Notes: generated by a model not told the origin, from the sequence alone. A stretch of 64,000 bases of DNA from Ovis canadensis (GCF_042477335.2 NC_091248.1:118572501-118636500), one strand, 5' to 3'; shown: positions 11,482-21,445, numbered from the stretch's first letter. Program-made: numbers and translations.

Positions 11482-11756
11482 CTTTTTTTAATTATTAATT
11501 ATGATTTTTGATTGCTCTGGGTCTTCCTTGCAGCGTGCAGGCTTTCTCTAGCTGCCCTGATGGGGGGTGGGAGGGGAGCGGCGGGGAGTGGGGATGGCCC
11601 ACTCCCTAGTTGCAGCGATCAGCGGCCACTCTCTACTTGCGGTGCACAGGCTTCTCCTTGTAATGGCTTCACTTTTTGCCGTACACAGGCTCTAGGCGCT
11701 TGGGCTTCAGTAATTGTGGCACATGGGCTTAGCTGCTCCTCTGCTTATGGCCATTA
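11482..11756 (-). mobile_element. CHR-type SINE
   Basis: T-rich start at 11482, then TTGATTGCTCTGGGTCTTCC and TTCTCCTTGTAATGGCTTCA, the reverse complement of the CHR body. It lacks the tRNA head. Confidence 0.82.
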
Positions 11757-12037
11757 AGAGTTAGATTTTGCTGACCCCACGAACCCCCTCAGGCGATCGC
11801 CTAATTTCTGGAAACACCAAAAGCCCTGCAGGCACATTCCCAAAATCCAGTCAAAAGTGAGACCAAACAGACCACATTCGGCAAAGAAGAATATCGAGTT
11901 AATGACTAAAAAGCAACCAGATCAAATTCCTGACTGAGACCACGGTTGTTGCCAAAAAGCAAAATCCAGTTATTCCACTAAGACTCTGCTCCTTCTCTGG
12001 CCTCCATACATCCTTTCCAAAAGCCTCCTCGCCCTAC

Positions 12038-12560
12038 CTGTGAGCGATCCTTTCACCTGGTCTAGACGAGGAGCCCTTTACTTGCACGAGCGCCGCCGCG
12101 CTGGCTGCGGGCCAGGCTCTCCCCGGAGGCCCTCCAATCCTCCCGCCCCGCTCCGCAGCGGTCCTCGCCGGCCTCGCCAGGTTCCGGAGCCCCTGGGCGC
12201 CGAGAAGCCAGGCCCAGCGTGGAGGGAACGAGCGGCGGCCGGCCTGGCCTGCCGCGCCACACCCACCGGCGGCCCCCGTCTGCCTATCCGCCCCGGCCCC
12301 GTGAAGCCCCCCGGACGGCCCTCGCCTGCGGCGCCCCCACCCCTGCCCCAAGCCAGGTTCCCGCTCTTCTGGACGTGGGCCCTACGCACCGCCGCTCGCC
12401 CGAGACCCGCAGTAGTCGTCACGTTCCCTGCCGGCCGCTCTGCTCTCCCGGCTCGCTCAGCCTCGCCCGCAACCCAGCCACTCCCGCCGCCACCTCACCC
12501 GGGCCGCCGCGGCCAGGGTTTCCGGGCGCTCACGTGACGCGCGGGTGCCCGCGGCATGTT
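12038..12560 (-). other. SLC37A3: Candidate SLC37A3 noncoding exon 1 (two possible donors)
   Basis: The gene needs a 5' noncoding exon here because exon 2 has a spliced acceptor before its ATG. Good minus-strand donors are CTCACAG|GTAGGG (GT = plus 12036-12037) and CAGCAG|GTAAAG (GT = plus 12589-12590), with a weaker CCAG|GTGAAA at 12055-12056. Using the first gives a long GC-rich 5' UTR. Using the second gives a short exon around 12591-12680. The choice cannot be made from sequence alone. Confidence 0.4.
12530..12538. promoter_or_regulatory. CLEAR/USF-type E-box
   Basis: TCACGTGAC, a palindromic CACGTG with flanks matching the CLEAR element bound by TFEB/TFE3 and also by USF factors. The lysosomal role of SLC37A3 makes TFEB control plausible but unproven. 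Confidence 0.55.
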
Positions 12561-12572
12561 GGGAGTTGTAGT
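12555..12572 (-). promoter_or_regulatory. ZNF143/THAP11-type motif
   Basis: Plus-strand CATGTTGGGAGTTGTAGT, which on the minus strand reads ACTACAACTCCCAACATG. This is close to the ACTACAATTCCC core known as the ZNF143 (Staf) site of CpG promoters. Confidence 0.7.
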
Positions 12573-12745
12573 CCGACCGCGCCTCTTTACCTGCTGGCCG
12601 CACTGGAGGGAACGGAGAGAGGAGCGGAGAAAGTTAACTTCCGGCCGCCAAGCAAGACCTGGGTGAACTGGGCGGGTGTGAGTGGCGGGGGGTGGCGGGG
12701 GGCGGGGGCGGGGCGGACACGGACGGTCATCGGCCAGGACTCTTA

Positions 12746-13014
12746 GAAAAAGAGGTAGGGACGGAGAGAGAAGTTACAATCTGCGAAGAAATAATGTATA
12801 GATCATCTTTTTTCAAAAACACTTTATTCTGTGTTTTGAGACTCACACTCTGTGCCACTGACCTACCATGAGAGCGTATGATTTAGATTTTTTAAATAAA
12901 TATTTTTAAAATGCAGTTGCTGATAAAGACAGGGCTACTAGTCTGTTGGTGTCATTAACTGTTGTACATTGCAATCCCCAGTCACTCAAACAATAAATGA
13001 AAATGTTGAGATCC
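12746..13014. other. Unique spacer right of the CpG island
   Basis: AT-rich sequence with no recognised gene or repeat. Confidence 0.5.
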
Positions 13015-13297
13015 TGGCAGTCAGTCAGTCGCTCAGTCCTGTCAGAAGCTTTGTGACCCCATGGACTGCAGCATGCCAGGCCTCCCTGTCCATCACCAAC
13101 TCCTGGAGTTTGCTCAAACACATGTTCTTTGAGTCGGTGAAGCTGTCCAACCCCCTTATCCTCTGTCGCCCCCTTCTCCTCCCACAATCAGTGTTTCCCA
13201 GCATCAGGGTTTTTTCCAATGAGTCAGTTCTTCACATCAGGTGGCCAAAGTATTGGAGCTTCAGCTCCAGCATCAGTCCTTCCAATGAATAGCCAGG
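13015..13297 (-). mobile_element. BovB 3' fragment
   Basis: CAGTCAGTCAGTCGCTCAGT start, then GTCCATCACCAACTCCTGGA and AGGTGGCCAAAGTATTGGAG, the reverse of the BovB 3' end. Confidence 0.9.
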
Positions 13298-13299
13298 AC

Positions 13300-13806
13300 T
13301 GAGACTCAAGCAAAAATTAAAGGCCTTGTAACACACAACATCAAACAAGGGTGTTCTGCCCTCCTGGGCTCTCTTTCAACAGCAAGGGAATTTTTTTTTT
13401 CCCCCAAGTCTTCCAGCTCAGAAAACCACTCCACAAAGATAGCAGATTAAGAAAAATTTTATTATTGAATAAACTTTGAATCAGACTGTGATGCACAGAT
13501 GTGACTTCTGCGATGCTAAGAGGTTGCAAAGGTAGAAAGGAACCCTCCCTTACATAGCCAAGCAGACTTTACCCTCACCATACAGGTTCTCAGATAATCA
13601 CTAGTCCTCAAGTGAGAGTGAAACAGGAGGGAAGGGGGCAGGGCACACCCTTCAAAAGAGTGACACAGCCCAAGGACACGACATGAACTGATTAGAACCA
13701 AATAGGTACAAGATAGCAGAGGAGTTGGGTTCCATTAGACCTTGTGCCTCAGTATATGCTCATTGTAACACATCAGCATGCTAAATGACAGATACACACA
13801 CACAGG
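13300..13806. other. Spacer, possible old LTR body
   Basis: No gene seen. Part of it may belong to the LTR that ends at about 14283, because AACACATCAGCATGCTAAAT near 13767 recurs with changes near 13942. Confidence 0.4.
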
Positions 13807-13925
13807 CGCCCTGAGTTTGAGCAAACTCCAGGAGACCGTGACGGACAGGGAGCCTGGCGAACTGAAATCCATGAGGCTGCAAAAAGGCGGACATGGACAC
13901 AACTTAGTGACTAAATAACAGCAAC
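13807..13925 (+). mobile_element. BovB 3' fragment
   Basis: GAGTTTGAGCAAACTCCAGG through AACTTAGTGACTAAATAACA. Flanked by an imperfect repeat (see findings). Confidence 0.82.
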
Positions 13926-13929
13926 AGAC

Positions 13930-14283
13930 TTTGAGCCTCAGTAACACATCAGCACACTAAATGATGACACCCACAGTCACCATGACAGTTCTAAGTTCAA
14001 CTTTAAAGACCAAAAGGTGAGTAGTAGTCCAATTCATCGATATCCCTGCCCATTCCCCTGAAGCAGCTGGAATAATCCTCCCACTCATTATTCTTTGAAA
14101 TTACCCAGCCCGTTAAAAACTAACCACACATTTCAGGGCCTCTCACCTTCTAAAATGACCCACACTCTGTGGAGTGTTTCTCTCTAAATAAATCCTCTCC
14201 TTACCTATTACTTTGTCTCTCACTAAATTCTTTCTGCAATGAGACATCAAGAACCTGACCTTTATTAAGTCCTGAGACCAGGT
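13930..14283 (+). mobile_element. LTR fragment of an endogenous retrovirus (3' part)
   Basis: A U3/R-like end: AATAAATCCTCTCC poly(A) signal at about 14188, then TTTGTCTCTCACTAAATTC and ATTAAGTCCTGAGACCAGG, the style of ruminant ERV LTR termini. No internal retroviral coding sequence follows, as BovB starts at 14284. It looks like a broken solo LTR. Confidence 0.55.
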
Positions 14284-15338
14284 ATGTGTTGTTGCTGCTG
14301 TTGTTCAGTTGCTGTCATACCCGACTCTTCACAACCCCATAAACTGCAACATGTCACGCTTAACTCATGTCCAGAGTCAGTAATGCCATTCAATCATCTC
14401 ATTTTCTGTCACCCTCCTGCCCTCAACTTTCCCAGCATCAGGGACTTTTCCAGTGAGTCGGCTCTTCACATCAGGTGGCCAAAGTATTGGCGCTTCAGCT
14501 TCAGCATCAGTCCTTCCAGTGAATATTCAGGGTTGATTTCCTTTAGGATTGACTGGCTTGATCTCCTGGCTCTCCAGTTCAGTCAGTCACTCAGTCATGT
14601 CCAACTCTTTGCAAGCCCATAGACTGCAGCATGCCAGGTTTTCCTGTCCATCACCAACTCCTGGAGGTTACTCAAACTCATGTCCATCCGGTCAGTGATG
14701 CCATCCAACCATCTCATCCTCCTTCATCCCCTTCTCCTCCTGCCTTCAATCTTTCCCAGCATCAGGGTCTTTTCCAGTGAGTCAGTTCTTCACATCAGGT
14801 GGCTAAAGTATTGGAGCTTCAGCTCCTGCATCAGTCCTTCCAATGAATAGTCAGGTTGGTTTCCTGGTTTGATCTCCTTGCAGTCCAAGGGACTCTCAAG
14901 AGTCTTCTCCAACACCACAGTTCAAAAGCATCAATTCTTTGGCACTCAGCTTTCTCTATGGTCCAACTCTCACATCCATACATGACTACTTGCTGTTCAA
15001 GGGACTCACAATTCAAAAGCATCGATTCTTAATCATCCAGCCTTCTTTATGGTCTAACTCTTACATTCATACATGACTTCTAGAAAAACCATAACTTTGA
15101 CTAGACGGACCTTTGTCAGCAAAGTGATGTCTCTGCTTTTTAATACACTGTTTAGGCTTGTCATAACTTTTCTTTCAAGGAGCAAGCATCTTTTAGTTTC
15201 ATGACTGCAGTCACCATCCACCGTGATTTTGGAACCCAAGAAAATAAAATCTGCCATTGTCTCCACTTTCCCATCTATTTGTCATGAAGTGATGGGACTG
15301 GATGCCATGATTTTAGTTTTTTGAGTTAAAAAAGCATG
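14284..15338 (-). mobile_element. Two BovB 3' copies side by side
   Basis: A first 3' end at 14290-14575, then a second, longer one starting CAGTTCAGTCAGTCACTCAG at 14575 and running through to AGTGATGGGACTGGATGCCA at about 15290. Both are reverse orientation. Minus-strand translation of 14831-15266 gives broken BovB C-terminal protein pieces. Confidence 0.9.
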
Positions 15339-15668
15339 GGTTCGAGTCCCAATCTGAGTTACACGGTTTCAAGAGGACTCAACAGGACCTATGTCACACA
15401 TAGTTTCAACTTCATCACAGTCATTGGGAAGACCATCGTACTGGCTTATCCAGAGAAGAAACAAATTTAGGACAGGATATGGTTTTGCAAACTGGAGCAA
15501 GGCTCCCATGGAAAACTTAGGAACTTAGTTCCTCCCACAAGAACTGGGATTTAGGGGTGATATCTCCCCGGATGTTCATATTTCAAAAGATGGCTCCCAG
15601 ATCCTTGAGGAAACTTTCCTGAGTTGTGAGGCTGGCAGAGATTGTTGAGCCATTATACAGATGTACAT
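15339..15668. other. Unique spacer
   Basis: No gene or repeat recognised. Confidence 0.5.
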
Positions 15669-15671
15669 ATA

Positions 15672-15838
15672 TTTGACTGACCTGGGTTCAGTCGCTGGGT
15701 TGGGAAGATCCCCTGGAGAAGGGAACAGCAACCCACTCCAGTATTCTGGCCTGGAGAATTCCATGGACAGAGGAGGCTGGCAGGCTACAGTCCATGGGGT
15801 CACAAAGAGTCAGACAGGACTGAGTGACTTTCATTTTC
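15672..15838 (+). mobile_element. Bov-tA SINE, 5' truncated
   Basis: Begins inside the tRNA unit (CTGACCTGGGTTCAGTCGCT). The A-unit ends GACTGAGTGACTTTCATTTT. Confidence 0.88.
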
Positions 15839-15954
15839 ACATATATTTGAAAAAAACAGAGAAAGAAATTTTGAAAGAAAAAGGAGGTCCTCTTTCCTTA
15901 TTTTCCACAAGGAGAATTGTCTCTTATTTTTCATTTGTAACTGCCTTTACAGAA

Positions 15955-16201
15955 TACTTTGGCCACCTCATGCGAAGAGTTGACTCATTGAAAAAGACTC
16001 TGATGCTGGGAGGGATTGGGGGCAGGAGGAAAAGGGGACGACAGAGGATGAGATGGCTGGATGGCATCACCGACTCAATGGACGTGAGTTTGAGTGAACT
16101 CCGGGAGTTGGTGATGGACAGGGAGGCCTGGCGTGCTGCGATTCATGGAGTCCCAAAGAGTCGGACACGACTGAGTGACTGGACTGAACTGAACTGAACT
16201 T
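15955..16201 (+). mobile_element. BovB 3' fragment
   Basis: ACTTTGGCCACCTCATGCGA to the (TGAAC)n tail at about 16185-16200, the pentanucleotide end typical of BovB. Confidence 0.92.
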
Positions 16202-16269
16202 ACACAACGCAAGGGTAGTTTTCTCCACAGTCACCAGAGGGTGTGGCTAGAGAAATGTGATACCATGGC

Positions 16270-16662
16270 GAGCAACAATAAATCCACCAGACGTTTCACA
16301 CTTACTGTAAAAACAAGGAAAGAAACTGTGACACATGTTACAACGTGGATGAGCCCTGGGAACATTATGCTAAGTGAAGCAAGCCACATACAAAAGGACT
16401 GATACTGTGTGATTCCACGTGTGTGAGGTACCTAGGGTAATCACATCCGCTGAGACAGAAAGTAGAATAGTGGTTACCAAGGGCTGGGGGGAGGGAGTAA
16501 GGAGTTGTTTAATGGATATGGAGTTTCAGTTGGACATGATGAAAACGTTCTGGAAGTGGATGGTGGTAATGGCTGCACAACAATGTGACTATATTTAATA
16601 CCACTGGACAACACACTTAAAAATAGTTAAAATGGTAAAATGTATACCTCGTGAAATATATG
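16270..16662 (+). mobile_element. Old L1 (L1M-type) 3' UTR
   Basis: Reads ACAACGTGGATGAGCCCTGG, then GGTTACCAAGGGCTGGGGGG and TGGACAACACACTTAAAAAT, the classic mammalian L1M 3' end. Confidence 0.85.
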
Positions 16663-16682
16663 TGTGTGTACACATATATGGG

Positions 16683-17400
16683 GCTTCAGTTCAGTTCAGT
16701 TCAGTCGCTCAGTCGTGTCCAACTCTTTGCAACCCCATGAATCGCAGCACGCCAGGCCTCCCTGTCCATCACCAACTCCCGGAGTTCACTCAGACTCGCG
16801 TCCATCAAGTCAGTGATGCCATCCAGCCATCTCATCCTCTGTCGTCCCCTTCTCCTCCTGCCCCCAATCCCTCCCAGCATCAGAGTCTTTTCTAATGAGT
16901 CAACTCTTCACATGAGGTGGCCAAAGTACTGGAGTTTCAGCTTTAGCATCATTCCTTCCAAAGAAATCCCAGGTTTGATCTCCTTCAGAATGGACTGGTT
17001 CGATCTCCTTACAGTCCAAGGGACTCTCAAGAGTCTTCTCCAACACCACAGTTCAAAACCATCATTTCTTCGGTGCTCTGCCTTCTTCACAGTCCAACTC
17101 TCACATCCATACATGACTACTGGAAAAACCATAGCCTTGACTAGACGGACCTTAGTTGGCAAAGTAATGTCTCTGCTTTTGAATATACTATCGAGGTTGC
17201 TCATAACTTTTCTTCCAAGAGTAAGCGTCTTTTAATTTCATGGCTGCAGTCACCATCTGCAGTGATTTTGGAGCCCCCAAAAATAAAGTCTGACACTGTT
17301 TCTACTGTTTCCCCATCTATTTCCCATGAAGTGATGGGACCAGATGCCATGATTTTCGTTTTCTGAATGTTGAGCTTTAAGCCAACTTTTTCACTCTCCT
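16683..17400 (-). mobile_element. BovB 3' copy
   Basis: (CAGTT)n start at 16687, then the full reverse 3' end through AGTGATGGGACCAGATGCCA. The minus strand carries broken BovB protein pieces at 16908-17204 and 17201-17400. Confidence 0.93.
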
Positions 17401-17404
17401 CTTT

Positions 17405-17798
17405 TGGCACTAATCGTAAAGAACCCACCTGCCAATGCAGGAGATGCAAGAGATGTGGGTTCGATCCCTGGGTTGGGAAGGTTCCCTGGAAGAGGGCACG
17501 GCAACCCACTCCAGTATTCTTTTTTTTATATATAGATCTGGAAACCCTTTTTAAAAATGTATTTATTTATTTATTTGGCTGCATCAGGTCTTAGTTGTGG
17601 CATGTGGGATCTAGTTCCCTGACCAGGGATCAAACTTGGATCCCCTGCATTTGGAGCATGGAGTCTTAACCACTGGACTACCAGGGAAGTCGCCCACTCC
17701 AGTATTCTGGCCTGGAGAATCCTCATGGACAGAGGATTCTGTTGGACTACAGTCCAAAGGATCACAAAGAGTTGGACACAACTGAAGCAACTTACACA
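17405..17798 (+). mobile_element. Bov-tA SINE split by a later SINE
   Basis: tRNA unit at 17405-17520. The A-unit resumes at 17693 and ends GTTGGACACAACTGAAGCAA. A CHR-type SINE occupies 17521-17692. Confidence 0.9.
17521..17692 (-). mobile_element. CHR-type SINE inserted in Bov-tA, perfect TSD
   Basis: T-rich start, TTGGCTGCATCAGGTCTTAG body and ACTACCAGGGAAGTCG reverse head. The 16-bp sequence CCCACTCCAGTATTCT lies at 17505-17520 and again at 17693-17708. Confidence 0.92.
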
Positions 17799-18318
17799 TA
17801 TGCATATATGTGTGTGTGTATAAAATAGGTATATAACCTGTGTCACCACCACCCATGTCAAGAATGCATCTCCCCTGTAGCCCAAGCTCAGCTCTTTGCA
17901 CTTATAATCAACGTTGGTGAACAGGGTTGGGGTAGGGAAAAGCAGCATTTCTCCTATGTCCATAACCACCCAGGCATTTTACCATTTGATTTCTGCTTCT
18001 AGACACCCTCCCAAGTGGGAAGTCTGAGTCAACTGGTTTTGGTTGTTGTTGTTTTCCGTTATTAGTAATCAATACGAGACGAAGAAAACATGTGTACACC
18101 TAACCTCACTGACACATCTCACAGGTTCTATTTCCTGTCCCTGCCCATACATTTGTCATGGATCTTGACTTATATCTCATTTTCAAGCCTCATATACATG
18201 ACCATAGCTTTCAAAACACCATCTGCAGCAGCAGTATTTGGCAGTGTTTTTGGTTGTTTGTTTTCTTGCTTTACCTGCCAACATTGGGTTTATCCTCCCT
18301 GAGAGGTTCCTGGGGATA

Positions 18319-18540
18319 CATGTGTGTTCACTCGATCAGTTGTGTCTGACTCTTTGTGACCCCATGGACCATAGCCTTCTAGGCTCCTCTGTCCATGGGA
18401 TTTTTTCAGGCAAGGACACTGGAGTGTGTTGCCATTTCCTCCTGCAAGGGATCTTCCCAATCCAGGGATCAAATCCGAGTCTGCTGTGTCTCCTGCGTTG
18501 GCAGGCGGATTCTTTACCACTGTGCTACCTGGGAAGCCCT
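18319..18540 (-). mobile_element. Bov-tA SINE with TSD
   Basis: Reverse A-unit then tRNA head ending TGCTACCTGGGAAGCCC. CCTGGGGATA occurs at 18309-18318 and 18542-18551. Confidence 0.88.
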
Positions 18541-18551
18541 CCTGGGGATAT

Positions 18552-19275
18552 AAGAATACATATAACTGATTCACGTTGTTGTTGTTCAGCAGAAACTAAC
18601 ACAACATTGTAAAGCAATTATACTCTAATCAAACATTTTTGTTTAAATTTAAAAAAAGAGAGGTTCCTGCAAGTGATATGTAAATGGAACTTTGGATAAG
18701 ATAAATCATCATTTACAGTTTCTCTAAAGAAATGTTGCTGTGTAGTGAATAAACTGTCCTCTCTTTCAGTGCCAGGCCTCTACACGCAGTAAGAAGTACA
18801 TCTTACATCACCCCCGGCACACACCTCCCTGTTCACAACTGACACAAACAGTTCAGGAAAACAGGAATGCATTCTGAATTGTTTTCTTCATCTCTTTGGT
18901 AAAAATGCTGGTTACAACCCACTGAAATTGACTTCATGACTCATAATGAGTCTCAGCCCACAGTTTGAAAACACTATGCCAGTTTCGTATTTTATCAATC
19001 CAGATGTTCTGTTTTGCATGTGGTGCTTGCGGCTTAACTGCCTACTCGGCACATTCTACATAGTGGAGCCGAGCTAGTCCCCAGGCTGGGAGAAGCAGAG
19101 ACTCTTCCAGACTCTGTGGGGGGAGAGTCAAAAAGGAAAATTCAGCTCAGCTTGATGCCTCCATGGCCACCATAGGGAACTGACGGATGCCAGGTCTTCC
19201 TAGAAATTAACCTTTGTTTTGGGGTAGATTTTGAGGGGGGAAGGAAACATTTTTTCCAGCTTTGAAAGAAAGAAA
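18552..19275. other. Unique and old-repeat spacer
   Basis: CAACATTGTAAAGCAATTAT near 18600 looks like an L1-type 3' remnant. The rest is unrecognised, and no exon is supported. Confidence 0.5.
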
Positions 19276-19282
19276 AGATAGC

Positions 19283-19408
19283 GCTAAGTCGTGTCCAACT
19301 CTTGCGACCTATGGACTGTAGCCTGCCTGACTCCTCTGTCCATGGGATTTTCCAAGCAAGAATACTGAAGTGGGTTGCCATTTCCTTTTCCAGGGGATCT
19401 TCCCAATT
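19283..19408 (-). mobile_element. Bov-tA SINE, partial
   Basis: AAGTCGTGTCCAACTCTTGC to TTCCAGGGGATCTTCCCAAT, the reverse A-unit only. Confidence 0.82.
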
Positions 19409-19659
19409 TAGTTCTTCAGTCTTCTCTTTGATCACCTCCTTTCGCTCAGTGACTCCTCAGCAAAGGTTATTCAAGCCCACAAAACAATTAAATGACTCAA
19501 AACCCAGGTCTGTAGTCCCCTTTAATTTGTTGTCCTTCAACTAGCCAGCCCCACCCAGGCAAACAGGGGACACCAGGAAAAAATGGGGATTGGGGCCGCC
19601 CAAGAGAAGGCAAGCAGAAAAAAGGAACAGGGTGGCTCAGTAGGTGTTGGCTGATACAG

Positions 19660-20170
19660 CTGGCTAGTCCTTTTCGTTCGGGCTGTGATGGATGACATGG
19701 GATGCTCCACGCTCAGAGGAAAGTTGACTTAGCGTGGCGGGTGTGGCCAGGACCTCACCCCGCGCTTTGTACCCAGTGGCAGCTCCTCCGGGTGGCGGGG
19801 GAGGGGGTGAGGAAGGAAGGTTTACACTTTCCTTTCGGTTTCTCGAGCCACTAAACCTGACACCTGGGGACAGAACTACAGTTCCCACCACACCTCGAGG
19901 CAGGAGGAAGAAGGGGCACGGAGGGCCAAAAGGAAAACCAGGAGAAAGAGCAAACACCTGCTGGCAGGCGTGAGCAACTGGTGAGCAACAGGTGGAGGCT
20001 GCAGGATGGAGGGTTTTGCGGCGGGTGGACATGGCTCTTTTCTCCTTGCAGGGCGTGTGAAGGGGGCTTTTGCAGAAAGCCTGAGAACTTACTGGGAGAG
20101 GCGGCCGGGGTCGGGGGAGAAGTAAGATTTCAGCTCACATGACAGTGGTTAGACACCGGAAGTAGAATGG
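19660..20170 (+). promoter_or_regulatory. RAB19: Candidate RAB19 promoter / noncoding exon 1 region
   Basis: A GC-rich, repeat-free block about 2.3 kb upstream of the start-codon exon. It holds a ZNF143-type ACTACAGTTCCCA (19875-19887), a reverse ISRE-like TTTCGGTTTC (19833-19842) and the ETS-type ACCGGAAGT at about 20155. The start-codon exon has a spliced acceptor before the ATG, so a noncoding exon must exist upstream. Possible donors include CAACTG|GTGAGC near 19980 and AACAG|GTGGAG near 19990. The CpG island at 12 kb is the alternative source. Confidence 0.45.
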
Positions 20171-20895
20171 CTTTCTTCATTTGAAAAGCCAGAGGGGGGA
20201 AAAGTGGTTTGGCTGTTTCTCTTTTTTGCTGGATCATGCGGCCACAGTAGCTTCAGGGAACCTCCTTCATTCATTTAAAGCTTAGAGTTTTTAAGTATAG
20301 ATTTTAATTTGTGTGATGATACAGACTTGTCATGTTCTATGACTTTTGAGAAGACCAGAAAATAAAACTCGGAGAAATGAAGAAGGGTGTCATAGACAGG
20401 GACAATTTGTAGCACATCAAATTTAGTTATCAAACAGGATAAGCTTTCATGTATTTTTATGAGACATTTGATGAGGAGACGCAACACAACTGAAGAACAG
20501 TCAAAGGGTCTGGGATATCTGCTTCAAGGGGACCTGCTTGCTGCTCCAAATGTCTGCTGGGCTGTCGTGTGGACTAAGAATCCTGGCGTAGCATGAGGGT
20601 CCACGGTTAGAAACCTCAAAGACATAGATTTCAACCCTACGTAAGAGCTGTGCACACAAAATTGATTTTTGTCAGGAGGTAGTGAGCTCCTTGTGATCTG
20701 AGATGTTGAAGTGTAGATGGATGTTTAAGCAGAGATGCTGAGGGCAAGAATAAAGTTTCAGGTGGTTGACTGTGCTGGTTGATGCTTCCCAAACCTGGCT
20801 GCTTATCAAAATCACCTGGGAGTGTGTGCATGTTTTTACATCTATTTAGCAGATCTGAGATGGGCTCCGGAATATATATACATATATTTTAACTC
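20171..20895 (+). other. Spacer / probable RAB19 intron 1, unique
   Basis: No exon or repeat recognised. A weak MIR-like stretch (GCTTCCCAAACCTGGCTGCT near 20785) is possible. Confidence 0.45.
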
Positions 20896-20899
20896 TTTT

Positions 20900-21180
20900 A
20901 TTATTTATTTATTTTTGGCTGTGCTGGATCTTCATTACTGTGTGCAGGCCTTCTTCAGCTGCAGTAAGCAGGGGCTATTCTCTAGTTGCGGTGCTCAGGG
21001 TTTTCACTGCGGTGGCTTCTCTTCTTGCAGAGCACAGGCTCCAGACACGCGGGCTTCAGTAGTTATGGCACATGAGCTTAGTTGCTCGAGGTATGTGGGA
21101 TCCTCCAGGACCAGGGATCAAACCTGTGTCTCCTGCATTGGCAGGCAGATTCTCTACCACTGAGCCACAGGGAGGTCCCT
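20900..21180 (-). mobile_element. CHR-type SINE, near full length
   Basis: TTTTGGCTGTGCTGGATCTT body, then the reverse tRNA head ending CACTGAGCCACAGGGAGGTC. Confidence 0.88.
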
Positions 21181-21317
21181 GTATATTTAATTATTTGATT
21201 ACCTTCCCAGGTAATTCTGATAGTCAGTTAGAGAGACACTGTCATAAGGAACTTTTTTTCCAGCCTGTGGCAGAATACAGCACAAACATTCGAACCACCG
21301 GGTTTTTCATTTGTTTG

Positions 21318-21445
21318 TTCCTTTTGTTTTGTTTGGCTATGCTGCACAGCTTGTGGGATTCTGGTTCCCAGCACAAGCATGGAACCCAAGGCCTGGGCAG
21401 TGAAAGTGCAAAGTCCTGACCACTGGACCGCCAGGGAATTCCCCA
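21318..21445 (-). mobile_element. CHR-type SINE, truncated
   Basis: TTTGGCTATGCTGCACAGCT to ACCGCCAGGGAATTCCCC. Confidence 0.85.

Larger units (their letters stand above)
4505..12037 (-). other. SLC37A3: SLC37A3 intron 1 (long, repeat-rich)
   Basis: Stretch between the exon 2 acceptor and the CpG island. The parts not assigned to named repeats (4505-5417, 5900-6395, 6525-7015, 7293-7867, 8040-8884, 9036-9920, 10300-10545) contain no supported exon. A 13-G homopolymer lies at about 4601-4613. A pyrimidine-rich segment at 8530-9850 has short ORFs on both strands with no recognisable product. The 3' limit assumes the donor at 12036-12037 is used, which is tentative. Confidence 0.6.
12050..12745. 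promoter_or_regulatory. SLC37A3: CpG island, SLC37A3 promoter
   Basis: About 700 bp of dense CpG, unique sequence, bordered on both sides by AT-richer DNA. It lies directly upstream of the minus-strand gene whose start-codon exon is at 4344-4504. It holds a ZNF143-type motif (12555-12572), the E-box TCACGTGAC (12530-12538), an ETS-type ACTTCCGG at about 12638 and a G-rich GC-box run at 12688-12712. I see no TATA box, and TSS clusters are likely dispersed. RAB19 points the other way, so the island could also seed a plus-strand transcript. Confidence 0.8.

Noticed and set aside
12040-12746. Long open frames on both strands in the CpG island (up to 175 codons)
   Set aside because: GC-rich sequence has few stop codons. 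Composition is Pro/Ala/Arg/Gly, with no domain, no splice-consistent continuation and frames open on both strands.
16683-17400. Tandem GTTCAG/CAGTT pentamers as a microsatellite of interest
   Set aside because: They are the normal 3' tails of BovB copies and appear at every BovB end in the window.
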